From contig JAIGNY010004521.1 in the NCBI GenBank assembly GCA_020152595.1, positions 92,001-156,000 on the forward strand: 64,000 nt of DNA, in the 5' to 3' direction. The notes below the pieces were generated by a model. It saw nothing but the letters and a program-made list of their open reading frames with translations, made no database searches and was not told where the DNA came from. This document shows positions 13,301-25,300 of the stretch, piece by piece. The translations under genes and the position numbers were made by a program. How positions within the stretch are numbered: position 1 is the stretch's first letter; every line of letters starts with the position of its first letter. Source of the DNA: Chiridota heheva (Eukaryota > Echinodermata > Holothuroidea > Apodida > Chiridotidae).

Positions 13301-16300
13301 TGCCTCACTATATTAACTGTCCTCCCCTCCCCCTCCCCATTCAATGTTGGCCTTTAAAGTTTTTTTGTTCTGGAACTTAAATAGACAAAAATAAATTCAA
13401 CATTGAAAAGGAAGGAAGGGTAGGGAGTTACAATTCTCAGAAAAAATATTAAAGAAACTATAACACAATAACATATGTAGTTGTAATATCGGTGAATTGT
13501 TGCAACAGTTTTGTCCAAGATTGTAGTTTTTTAAAATTATAAGGCTGTGTTTTCACTCATTTCCAGATCATGATGACTGAAGATAAACAGTGATTGTCGA
13601 TAAAACATTGTCATGTGTTCTTGCTTGAGAGCGAGCAGGGGATCTGATTATGGGCATGATTGAATTGAAGATTGAAATGTGATTCATTGAAAAATGTGTG
13701 AAATGTAACAGAGCAGGCAATTGTTTTCATGAAATAAACAAGTTATGACAGGATATTACGTAACTAACGTGATCGCAGTACACTGATCTACATCCATACA
13801 CGTGTTTTGAGAATCTCATCAATGGATCTGAGATAACCTGTTTCGGATCATGGTCCTACCATTGACTAGGATCAAGACACTCACTCCCACCTCCTTATTG
13901 GTTCCCCCCAAGCCCTCTGTAACAATTGCCACTGCACCCTCACAATCCATCACGTTCTCCTTGCTTGCCCCCTGTACAACCTTCCCAGAGCTTCCCTCGC
14001 TCCCCACAACTCAATTGCCGAGTTCTTCCAGAAAAATCCTCCGGATAAATTGATCTCTTTCCTTCATCATGCTTCCCTCTACAACCATATTGAATTCTCC
14101 TCGTCCACCCCCTCTCTACTTTGTTTTTGTTTCACCCATGCACCTCCTCTCTCAATCACAGCTTTCTGACTTTTGTTCTTGAATTTCTCTCATTCTCCTC
14201 CTGTTTCCTTTCCTTCCTACCTCTAGAATGATCTGACCTCTCAGGCACAAATTGACCCTCGTTGTCGTGGGATGCCGTTAAGATCTCATCAAACAAACAA
14301 ACAAACAAACAAACTAGGTGACAGCGATCAGATCCAGTGAGCATTCTCACTATAAAAGATCAGTGGATCTGATTGCCTGCGTTGGATATGATCGTAAGCT
14401 CGTATTCAAGTGAGAACACAGTTTAGGTTTATCTTTTTGTCTGGATTAACAGAACCAAGATGTGCAAGATAGAGGATGTACCTCTTGAGACCATTCAGGT
14501 GCTTGCAACATGTCATTCTCTGGTGCATCTTGATGACAACTTAGTTGGGGATCCTCGAGAAGGCTACTTTGATTGCAGTGGACTGGACTCTCACTAAAGG
14601 TAGACATTGAGTTTGTAGTTTAAAGTTTGAAAACGGTAGAGGATGACTTTGTGAAGGCGAATTATGGCCCTTCTCAGACAATTTTGACTTATGCTTCATT
14701 ATATTCTGTGAAATGGCTTATTATTCTATTAACCCTTTGTGACCCATGTATTTAAAACGTGACAAAAAAAAGTCAGATTTTTTTTTTCCAAAATTAATTT
14801 TCACAACTTTCCTTTTGTTTTCTATCACTACAAGTTTGGTTTATATGAATGCTTAAGGCAATACACTTTTAAATAGAAAAGTCAAAATAAAGCAAATATT
14901 GACATTTTAGGCAAAATTAGACCAATTATTTTTAGCTTTTATTTAGATTGTTTGTGAAATTTCCTTTCCATTGATACCAGTCTAATTTTTTTTCCAAAGA
15001 AAAACATGCAAAAACAATGAACAAAAAGAATTGATAATCACTGCTGTAATTACTCATGAAAAAACAAAGCCACGCTCCGCACCACATTTGAGTAATCCAC
15101 GTGTAGTGCACGGTCACTTACCACGACACCAAAGTGCCTGAACAAAATAAGTGGAGTTCTTTTATTACTTAAATCTCAAAATGATCAAAGAGGGGGTAGC
15201 TACTCTTTTTGATTTCAATCGAATTATGATTTTTCCCAAACTTTCGTCTCAAAAAAAACTTTTGCCAGATTAAGTTATTGATGATACAGACAGACAAAAT
15301 TCGACCAGAATTGGCTACTTTGATGTCTTTGACAGTTGTTCATGGACAGTTTTCAAGCAAAAGCTAGATCTGGAATTATGGCAAGCAAGCTTTTAAAAAA
15401 AAATTGTGTTTTCGTTAAATTTTGTGCATTTAAAAAAATCTTTTTTCAATCCATTTTTTATAAACTTCTTCTTCAAAAGTTATATTTTCTGAATAAAATT
15501 TTCAAGTTCTTTTAAGTGATACCAATATTACTGCTGTGGGCTTATTTGATGAAGTAAAATATTTTTTTGAAAAAGTATGTCCAACCGGGCGTGCCATGAC
15601 CAGTTTGGGTCTTGGGCGGGGCGTGCCATGACCAGTTTGGGTCTTGGACGTGTTAATGCACAATATGGCGTATTGTTTGAGTTTTATTTTTATAATTCTT
15701 TTGTAAATCAACCTCTAAAATCTTGGAAATTTCTTCTGAAAGTTTTCATGCATGTTTTTTTTAGTCTTGCATCCTCATAAACCTTCATTGTTTGGGGTAA
15801 AATGAATGCTTTCCTCTTATTTCATACAATATTTTGTACACATTCATGTTATTTTAAATTTGAAATACTTAATAAACTTTCATTTTTGAAGGTGATGTGC
15901 TCATTCCCAAGAAAATCAAAAGTCATCCCCTGAAGATCATCCAGCGTTTTCACTTCTCAAGTGCTCTGAAGAGAATGGCTGTCATTTGTTCCATGCAGGA
16001 GGTTGGAAAAAGTGACAATACAATTCTGGCCATGGTCAAGGGAGCACCAGAGACTTTGAGATCAATGGTAGGTTTTATGCAAATTGGATATTGTTAAAAA
16101 CTTGGCGATTTGGGAACATTTGATATTTGAAATTTGGGAATTTAGATATAAAGAATTACAGCTGTACAGCTTCATCATGCTTCCCTCTACAACCATATTT
16201 AATTCTCCTCTTCCACCCCCTCCCTACTTTGTTTTTGTTGCACCCATGCACCTCCTCTCTCGATCACAGCTTTCTGACTTTTGTTCTTGAATTTTCTCTC

Positions 16301-19300
16301 ATTCTTTCCCTGTTTTCTTTCCTTCAAACCTCTAAAATGATCTGACCTCCAGGCACAATTTGACCCTCGTTGTCGTGGTGCTGTTAAGACCTCATCAAAC
16401 AAACAAACAAACAGCTGTATTCCTTTTAACTATTAGTGCTATTAGTGCTATGTGAATCATTTAAAGACTGTCATTTATTAAGGCACTCTTTTAATGATGT
16501 TATGTAGATTAACCCCAAACCAAAGAGTTTTCGGAAGGTTTGCATACCTTGACTTAGTGTTGCAACTCTGAACTTCAAAAATGGATTCTTTTACATAAAA
16601 AGGACAAAGTTATACAAGTTTTTGTCTTGTTATATGCATTTTCTTGTAAAACCATGTTATGAAGTATTTAGTTTTCTCATCAGCTACTGACCACTTATAA
16701 TAAAGTAGCACATATAGCTTTTGTATGATAACCTTACAACTGACAGAATTTATTGTTCTCTTTCTCAGTTAACATCCATTCCTGAAGATTATGATAAAGT
16801 TCATTCTGAGATGTCCAGACAAGGGGCGAGGGTTCTGGCCCTGGGGCACCGGACACTTGGACATTTATCTGCCTCTGATGTAAGAAGTAAAAGCTTTCTT
16901 AAAGGATAAGTGACACCAAGGGAAAAAAACAAAAATTAGAATATAAGAAGAGTTGGGTCTTTAAGTTTTATGTAAATCTTTTTGTTTAGCCTCTCTCTGA
17001 AAGCATCTTTTCTTCTTTGAAGTGAGCTTGAAATAATTTTGCCTTCTGGAACATATAGGACTATTGCTTTTAACATGCCAACAACTATTATCAATCAGTC
17101 AATGAATCCAAGATCAGAATCATCAAAAAAGATTGTGATTTATATATATTTTAACCGTTGTTTTTGGTATTTAGCCATTAATAAATATTCAGTCTAATCT
17201 GGTCTCAGAATGGGACAACTAGAAAATTGCTTATGTTACCTTATTGTTTGTTTTTTTGTTCCTTCCCCAAATTATATTGGATTAGAGAAGTTAGCCATAG
17301 TGAACAGGAAATTAAGTATTGTAAAACGTGACCCAAATTAAGCAAACAAACTTTGATTTGTCATAATTTAGATATATGTGATATTGTAACCATTTAAAAA
17401 CTGTTCTTCTTAGAATTTAATTCTCTTTCATCTGGAAAAAAATATCTCTACCTGTCTATATTTTCTTTTAAAAGGAGATGCACGTTATAACACCAATTGC
17501 AGTAATAAGACGAATATTTGTACCCTTTTTTCCAAGATAAGACAGTCAATTTGATTTAAAATATGTAATCATTTTTGCAGATAAGAAAATTGACCCGTGA
17601 CGATGTGGAAAAGGAGCTTAAGTTTGTCGGGTTCGTTATCATCTCATGTCCACTTAAGCCAGACTCGAAGAGAATCATCAGGGAGATTCAGGAAGCCTCT
17701 CATCATGTAAGCCTTCTTGGCCTGCCACACCTCATAGTTAACCATACACCTCATAGTTAACCATGCACCTCATAGTTAACCATGCACCTCATAGTTAACC
17801 ATGCACCTCATAGTTAACCATGCACCTCATGGTTAACCATGCACCTCAAAGTTAACCATGCACCTCATCATAGTTAAGATAACTAGTTAACATCATTTGT
17901 TAACAGTGTTAACCACAAACAAATTTTTCAAAGATAAACATCATTTGTTTATCAAACTAAGTTTTATTTTAATTTTTTTTTTTTTCCTGGGAAGTAAATT
18001 AGGTTTTCCCAAACAAGTAAGGGGGGACCAAAGTTTCAGAATTCCAGAAGAGTGAGTGGGACAAGGCCACCTATGCTTCCTTGCTTCTGGCACCACTGAT
18101 TTGTTATTATAGCTGTCAGTATGTAAACAAATTTCACTAATCTTAGATTGCCATTTGTCAGATTCTTAGCCACAAGTAGATCTATTTAGATGATACTGAA
18201 ATCCATACCAGACAAATCAAAATCTATTTATAGAGATGTGTATTTTATATTTTGTTAAGTATTTCTTTCTCTTTCATATTTACAAATATATTAACATACT
18301 TTCACAATAATCTGCAAATTTGATAGGATTATGCATAATTATAACAAATATAATACAGCAGTTAATTAAATCTATATGCTCTCACCATTATGCTTTAATT
18401 ATTATTCATACATCAAAATCAATTAAAAAGAAACTTCCATACCCTCAAGTCATCATCGAACTTGCTTTTTTGTTTTCATATTACAGTATATTTCAAGATA
18501 TTTCTAATTACAATTGTATTTTCTAATCCAGTGAGTAATTCTGTGATTTATGAGCTTAAATTTTTTATTAAACACTCTCAATACAGGAAACATTTTCAAA
18601 TTCAAGTTATGACTGATAAAAGTTTATTTAATTATCCAATGTTTTTGTTGCATTAAAGAGAAGACAGCCAAATATCCTTTTGTAGTTCTTTAGATTTCTG
18701 TCTTTTATTTACAGCCTTTTACAGAAATGTGAATGATGTTTATGGTCAAAAACCTTGTTTCCAGAGGTTATAAATGCTGTAAAAATACAAATTTTACAAA
18801 AATAATCTTCCAACCTAAAGTAAAGAAGTGTGATTGAAAATAAATCTCATAACATTTGCAATTATATTTTTGTGTGAAGAACAGAATTTGTAACTGCTAT
18901 GGCCATGGCTTCTGCTCTGGAGTAATGCCTGGCAGCAACATTCAAAATTTTTGATTTGCCTAATTTCTGTTTTGAATGCTAGTGGTCAAGCATGTTCATT
19001 ATGTAAAGGTTTGTGATAAGGGAACAAAATGTGACAAAATGTTAAAGATGATTTTCCAAAATTATTACCGATCTCCATGAGAGCTATTCAAGTTTAAAAT
19101 GGTTTGGGCGCATGTAAATATCAGATGAGTTGCAGTTTAAAGTGCGGAATACAACACATGTTAGTAAGTATACCACTTAAGTCTTAGTGACTTAGAATTT
19201 TAAGATTGTACAGACTCCTTTTTTGGCCTGTGTGTAGTTCGGAGTTGGAATTAATTATAAAATTGGCTACGGTTCTGAATAAAGATCTTAAAAATCTTCC

Positions 19301-22300
19301 CACAAAAAATCGTGACAGAAATGATATTAATGTAGTGAATACATCTTTATATACTTCCTTCTTTCGCAATTTAATCAATTTAATGTACTTTGCATCGCCT
19401 AATTACACAGGGAACATTTTTAAGAGCACATATTTACCACATGTACTCAAGAAATCATTAAATATATATATATATATATATATATTTGCACAGTCACAAT
19501 TACTACAAAATCTTTCATTGTAAAATGTCTCAACATGAACAAATGGGTATGACAGAATAAGTGTAATGAAATCTGTTCGTGTTATTCTGATCTATCAACC
19601 TAAAGAATGTTATTGAATGCTCTCCATCAAGGTAGCAATTTGAGTACATAATAAGAGGCCATTTTGTATTTGTATATATTGATTATCTATGTTTTGATCC
19701 ACAGAGTGTGATGATCACTGGGGACAACCCACTAACAGCCTGTCACGTTGCAAAAGAGCTCAGATTCACCAAAGCAAAATTCACACTTGTCCTGACTCCA
19801 CCTAATGACCTAAGTATGTGAAGGGTATGGTATATAGAGGTGTAGAGGCAACATCAGTTGAAATACTTCAAATTCTGTTACAAACCATAAAAGTAGCAAA
19901 TAATGTGAAATACTGAAAATTGTTCATTTAAAAACGTTTTGAAATCTTTAGGCATCAATGTGCTAATTTAACATAAATTTGTGATGTATTAAAGGAAAAG
20001 CTTGACATTTTCTTGGTAAATTCTAGGATTTTTAAAAGTCTAATCATAGTTCTTTGAAGTGTTGTTGCAGTAAATTTTGACCAAAAGAAGTTAAGGTTGG
20101 TGCCCTCATACTCACATTCTTTACAATTCTTAATGTATTTATAAAAAGAAAATTATTTAAGTTTTTTACTATTTCAGTTATTGTTCTTCAAACTTTCTAC
20201 ATTTAGTGAATTATAACTACCCATACCAGATTCTGTTTGACTACTTTTTCCTGACATCCAATGGTCTGTAAGCCACAAAAATGCAGGAAAAAAATATGAA
20301 AAAATACATAAAGACAAAGACAGGAATATATCATAACTAGTCTGATTTCAGTCATTTCTACACAAATGATACCAAATTTGGAAGTCTTTAACAGAATAAG
20401 ATTTTTGAATGATTTTTTTCACCATTGTGTTTCTTTTGAAGTCCTTGTTATTATAAGATGGACTTGCTTGACCAACCACTGAACTAATCCTTTGATATAA
20501 TTTTGTTTTCATCATAGAGTCTGAGTGGCACTGGCAGTCAATTGAGGAATCTGTCATCCTTCCCATGATTCCAGAGAATGGAAAAGCTGAGCTGGTAAAA
20601 GGGTATGATCTCTGTTTAACTGGAGAGGTAAGGTTTCATTTGAAATTAATTGACAGCTTTTTCAACCAATCACCGCACGAATTTGCCTAGCAACAAAATC
20701 TGCATAACAAAGTGGGGCAAAATCCTACAACATGGTACTGGAACAGTACAGCTAGCTAGCAGGGCGGGCTACATGCAGTCAATGCAATATACTACACAAA
20801 ACAACAAATTGTACACACACAAGACTGAGTGACAGACAATACGGTGAATAAAACGTGAACCTACGGTCCTGTTAAGGGCTTTGTAAATCCGATTCCCATT
20901 ACCCAGAGCGATTTGGAAATGGATGTTATTTTATTCCTTTTGTTAAAAACTCTAAAGATCTGGAGAAGTGCCATAGATGAACCAAAGTGAGGGGCAGGCC
21001 ACATGAACATCTAAATGTCAATGCATTGGTCATGCATGATTGTGAATTTGAGGTTTGTTAGCCCACCTAGTCACCATCTTGCTATGGTGGGCGTGGCCTA
21101 TTTTCTTATTCAAAGAGGTCCATTGCTTCTCGCATTCATTTTAAAATGTTGTTCCTTTATTACCTTTTAGTTTCTAAAGATTTCTTTTTCAATTTACCTG
21201 TTGAATTTCTTTGTACAGAATTTGGAATAGTGTTGTGAACTGTAATGGATATACAATCATGGCCAAAAGTAGTTGGGACAATTCCTCATCAATGTTGTAA
21301 AGTCCCATTTTCCTTTGCTCTTTTAAAAAGCACACAACATTGAAAAGAGGAGTAGGAGGGAAAAGTGCCACTAATATCTGTGAAATACTGCAAAACACTC
21401 GATACAGAATCCAAGACCTCTCAGTTGATCTAAACAAAAACTATGCCCAAAAAGTACTTGGCAGTATCCATCACAGTTATAATGATTACTGATTATGATG
21501 GCTCTCACAATAGGTAACTTGTATCAATTCATATATATGAATTAAAAATCTGTCTTAATGTACCCTAGATTGCACCTTAAATACATCTCTTGATGCAGTT
21601 TAACTTGATGTAGATGGTTCATTTAATATTGAAAGTCAAAAATTTCTTTTTACTTTTTCGTTTCTGAAATATTATAATATTAACTTCTAGTTATACTTTA
21701 CCTTCCATGCTATAAATATGCAATCTAGTCACATAACCTGATTCTAACGCACTTCTAACCGACCTTGAAAACGTAGTTACCAGCCCAGTCCTGACCTCCA
21801 TATTACCTCTACTAACCCTCACTTCTTTTCAGTGCATTGTTTTTCGCTGGAACTGGTCAAATTTTATTTTATGAATTTAACCTTTTTCTAACAATTTTTT
21901 CCTTTGCAGCTTATGCCAGGCAGGTTTTTATGCTGCTTTATCTAATCCGGTTTGCCTTTTCAAGTCTTCTGAGGAAAGACAAGGTAGCCATGGGTGCGGG
22001 ATTTATTTGGTCCGACTTACAAGACTTTTCCGTGTAGCCTACACTTAGAATAGAGTGTTTTTGTTTCCATCCGTACAAAGCGGGTGGCTAGTTCGAGAGA
22101 GTCCCATTCTCGCGGTGGGTGTTTTTAGGCCCTAGAGCACCAAGTGTGCCTGTCTAGCGGACTTCTTGCCCCTGGGGTTTAAGTGTTTTTCACCCTCGGC
22201 CCGGCCCTTCCATGAGGAGAGCCTAGTGTTATACTATGCATTGTATTAACATGTTAGGATATCTTCAGTATAGGTTCTCGTATGCATCAGGCCAAATTCT

Positions 22301-25300
22301 TCAATCGATTTTGCCGCATGTGTATTGGGTCGACGTCACGACAGGGGGTTGGAGGAGTCGGCTATTTACAGCTCCAAGGAGCTACAGTTGTTACAAGAGA
22401 GCCTATATTTTATTCAACGTTGCCAGTACATATCGTGTATTCGTTTTTCTCGCATATAATTAAGTTTTTAATTTTCAAGCTTGAATTTTGGAGCGTTGGA
22501 GAGACCTCAAGGGGGGTCTCTCCGACGTCCTCTTCACAGGAGATCTAATCTTTTCTTTTTATCTCCACAGACGCCAAGTTACTCAGTGGTTCGTGTACCC
22601 CAAGCTATTAAAGATTTTACGTTCGATGCTTTTTCTTGAGTTTCTACAATTTTTCTGATAAAATTTGTTGATGTACTTAATCGCTGTGGCTTGCCTTTTT
22701 ATGTTTTGTACATCCCCGTAGGGGCGTCTTGGTGTAAGTGTGTATGTATGCATTCATATATATACTAACTTTTCAGATAAAGGCCAAGAGGCGATATAAA
22801 TCAATTAGTCTCAGAGTTTCTACTTACGCGAGAACCACCTTTTCGATAGATTACTTAGTCATGGAGGCCTGTGTTCGTAGTTAACTTTGTTAACTTTTTC
22901 TTGATTAACCCCCTGGAGGCCTCTGACTCGATAGAGTACTGAATCAGGAGGGCCACGGGTGCGGTCTATTAGACGTAAGTTACCTGGATCTATATTGATA
23001 AGCTAAGTGGCATCCTAGATGTCACTTAAAATAAACCACTATAAAGAAGTGCCCCCTTCTCGATAAGATTACTGAGTTGTTGGAGGTGCGGATTTTTAGT
23101 GGGTAAACCCTTTGTACACCGCTGTGGTTTATGGTTCCGCTATAGGGACCGGTAGGGCCACGTGAAGGCGGCGCCCAAAGAGGTTGTACGTGAGTCACAA
23201 GTGATTTCACGGGTCCTTTCTGGGCCGTACGGCTCCAGTGATTGGATCAATACGGTTTCACGGCCCGTGTTCACGACTCCGTAAGGTCCGTGACGGCTCC
23301 ATACGGGTCCATTGGACAGTTCCATATGGCTCGATGGTCGGTGTTTACGGCTCGTACGGGTCCATTGGACGGCTCCACGGCCCGTGTTTACGTGTCCGTA
23401 CGGGTCCATTGGACAGCTTCATTTGGCTTCACAGCCCGTGTTTACCTATCCGGTATGGCTGGACGGTTCCATACGGCTCTGTGGCCCATGGCTTCTGTGA
23501 ATGGGTTCGTACGACTCCATAGTTTTGTAACGGGATAACGTACACGGTACGATTAACCTGGAAATACACCCACTAGCTACAAAGCTACGTGGTCAGGTGA
23601 CCAAGTGACAATCTTCGCAAAAAGTATAGCACCACGAGAGCTATTTTTTTCTTGCTCCTGTAGCCATTATCTACGCAGTTCCACGGCTGTGTGAACGGCA
23701 TTAATAAGATTGTCAGCGTTGAACGTTACAGTTCCGCAATTATTTTTACCAATATCATGGACACGGTGGACAGGTCCCTGAGTGTCGGTGCGTTACGCAC
23801 CCAAGATGTCCTGCGATGCATATCATGTAAACGCTTCTTTAAATTACGCTCCGGTGACATCCATCTCACGTGTTACGCATGTAGATTATGCTGCGAGTCC
23901 AACCCTTGTACTCTATTCAACGACTGGAATCAAGCGGCATGTTTGGAGCACAGACTCCACCGCGACCGGCACTTTCAAAAAGTGGTCAAGAGAGTGGAGA
24001 AGCTACGGTGAGATAGGCCATCTTCGTCTTCCCCCCTGCTGTCACCGCCACCCAGGCTTAAACCGCAGCCCCCTCCTGCGCAGGAGGCGGAGCCGCCGCC
24101 CACTCGCAGCAAGGCACCCGATGATGGGCCCCCGCATCTGAGTAGGCATACGCTAACACGTACCCCAGTGGTGCCAAATGCTGTGGCGGAGCCCAACCCT
24201 TCTGTCTCCCCGGTGAGGTCTCCTGAAGGAGGCAGACCCTGGAGGAGAGACAGGGAACGGGGTAGTGCATACAAGGGGGGACAGAGTCGACGTCACAAGT
24301 CCTCTTCCTCCTCTTTTTCTTTCTCCCCTAAACCTAGGCGGCGGCGAAGGAAGTGACTTAGGGGAAACCCTGTAAGGATCCCACCTTCCAGGACACACTC
24401 AAGAAAACACTTGAGACTTTGGTGTCCCAGGCGCTGGAGCGGAGGCTACCACCTCGCCCCTCGCCAGCTGCCACTGTCACGGCATGGCATCCCCCATACC
24501 CTGAGGTCTTGGAGGAGGATACCCTCGACATCTATCCCTCGGGAGAGAAAGTCACTTTTGGATGATATGGACCCTCCGGTGGAGACTCCGGACACTCTCC
24601 CGGACACGCCCACGGCACGGGACCTTCCCCCAGAACAGGGATTTCTCCCGCTGCCTTGCTTCAAGCTGTCCCCAGTGCCGTATCAACGATGCAGACCGCA
24701 TTAGATAAGACCCCCGTATCCTACCAGATACTGGATGAGGTCCTCTTCCTGCCCCCATGATCCCCCTTGCCCCAGTGGACCTTTTTTACAAGGGGAGCGG
24801 GGCGCTCGGCTTATTGACTTCCTAGAACGGGAAATCAAGCTGGATATTGCAGAAGCACCTCTCATAGAGGCTGGCCCACAGTCTCAGCGTAGACTGCTCA
24901 GTTCAGCTCCGAGGGATACTAAGCCATCAACTCGAAAATTTCCCATTGATGCCTCCCTGGTGACCATGGTTCGGCATTGGGCCAGGACCCCGGACAGGGA
25001 CTGGACAGTCTACAACAAAGAAGTTGGCTATGCCACGCGTGTCCAACCAGCGGCCTATCAGGCACTCATAAACACCCCCTTGATCCCGGAAGGAGTGTGG
25101 CAACTACTCTGTCAGCCGGCAAGCAGCACCGCAGCGGTGTCCAGCTCCGTGGCCAGGGCTAAGAAATTTCTTAACCCTGCGGTCCAGAGGAGGGAAGATT
25201 CCCTAACAGCTGTTGATTGGGCCATACGGCGGGGTTTTAATTACCAAGCCCTTACCGTATGGGTGACAGAGGGCTTAGACTTAGTTTTGTGTAGGCATTT

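Noticed and set aside
13819-14053. Open frames on both strands, Ser/Thr/Pro-rich on the plus strand
   Set aside because: They lie in the 5' part of the R2 repeat, show no domain, and are open because of pyrimidine-rich composition.
19206-19523. 105-codon open frame in intron 11
   Set aside because: Low-complexity AT-rich composition, ends in an (AT)n tract, no recognisable domain and no splice context.
23975-24758. Minus-strand frames of 68-99 codons over the DIRS gag region
   Set aside because: Shadows of the GC-rich plus-strand gag fragments; the plus strand carries the Cys-rich, Pro-rich and basic features.
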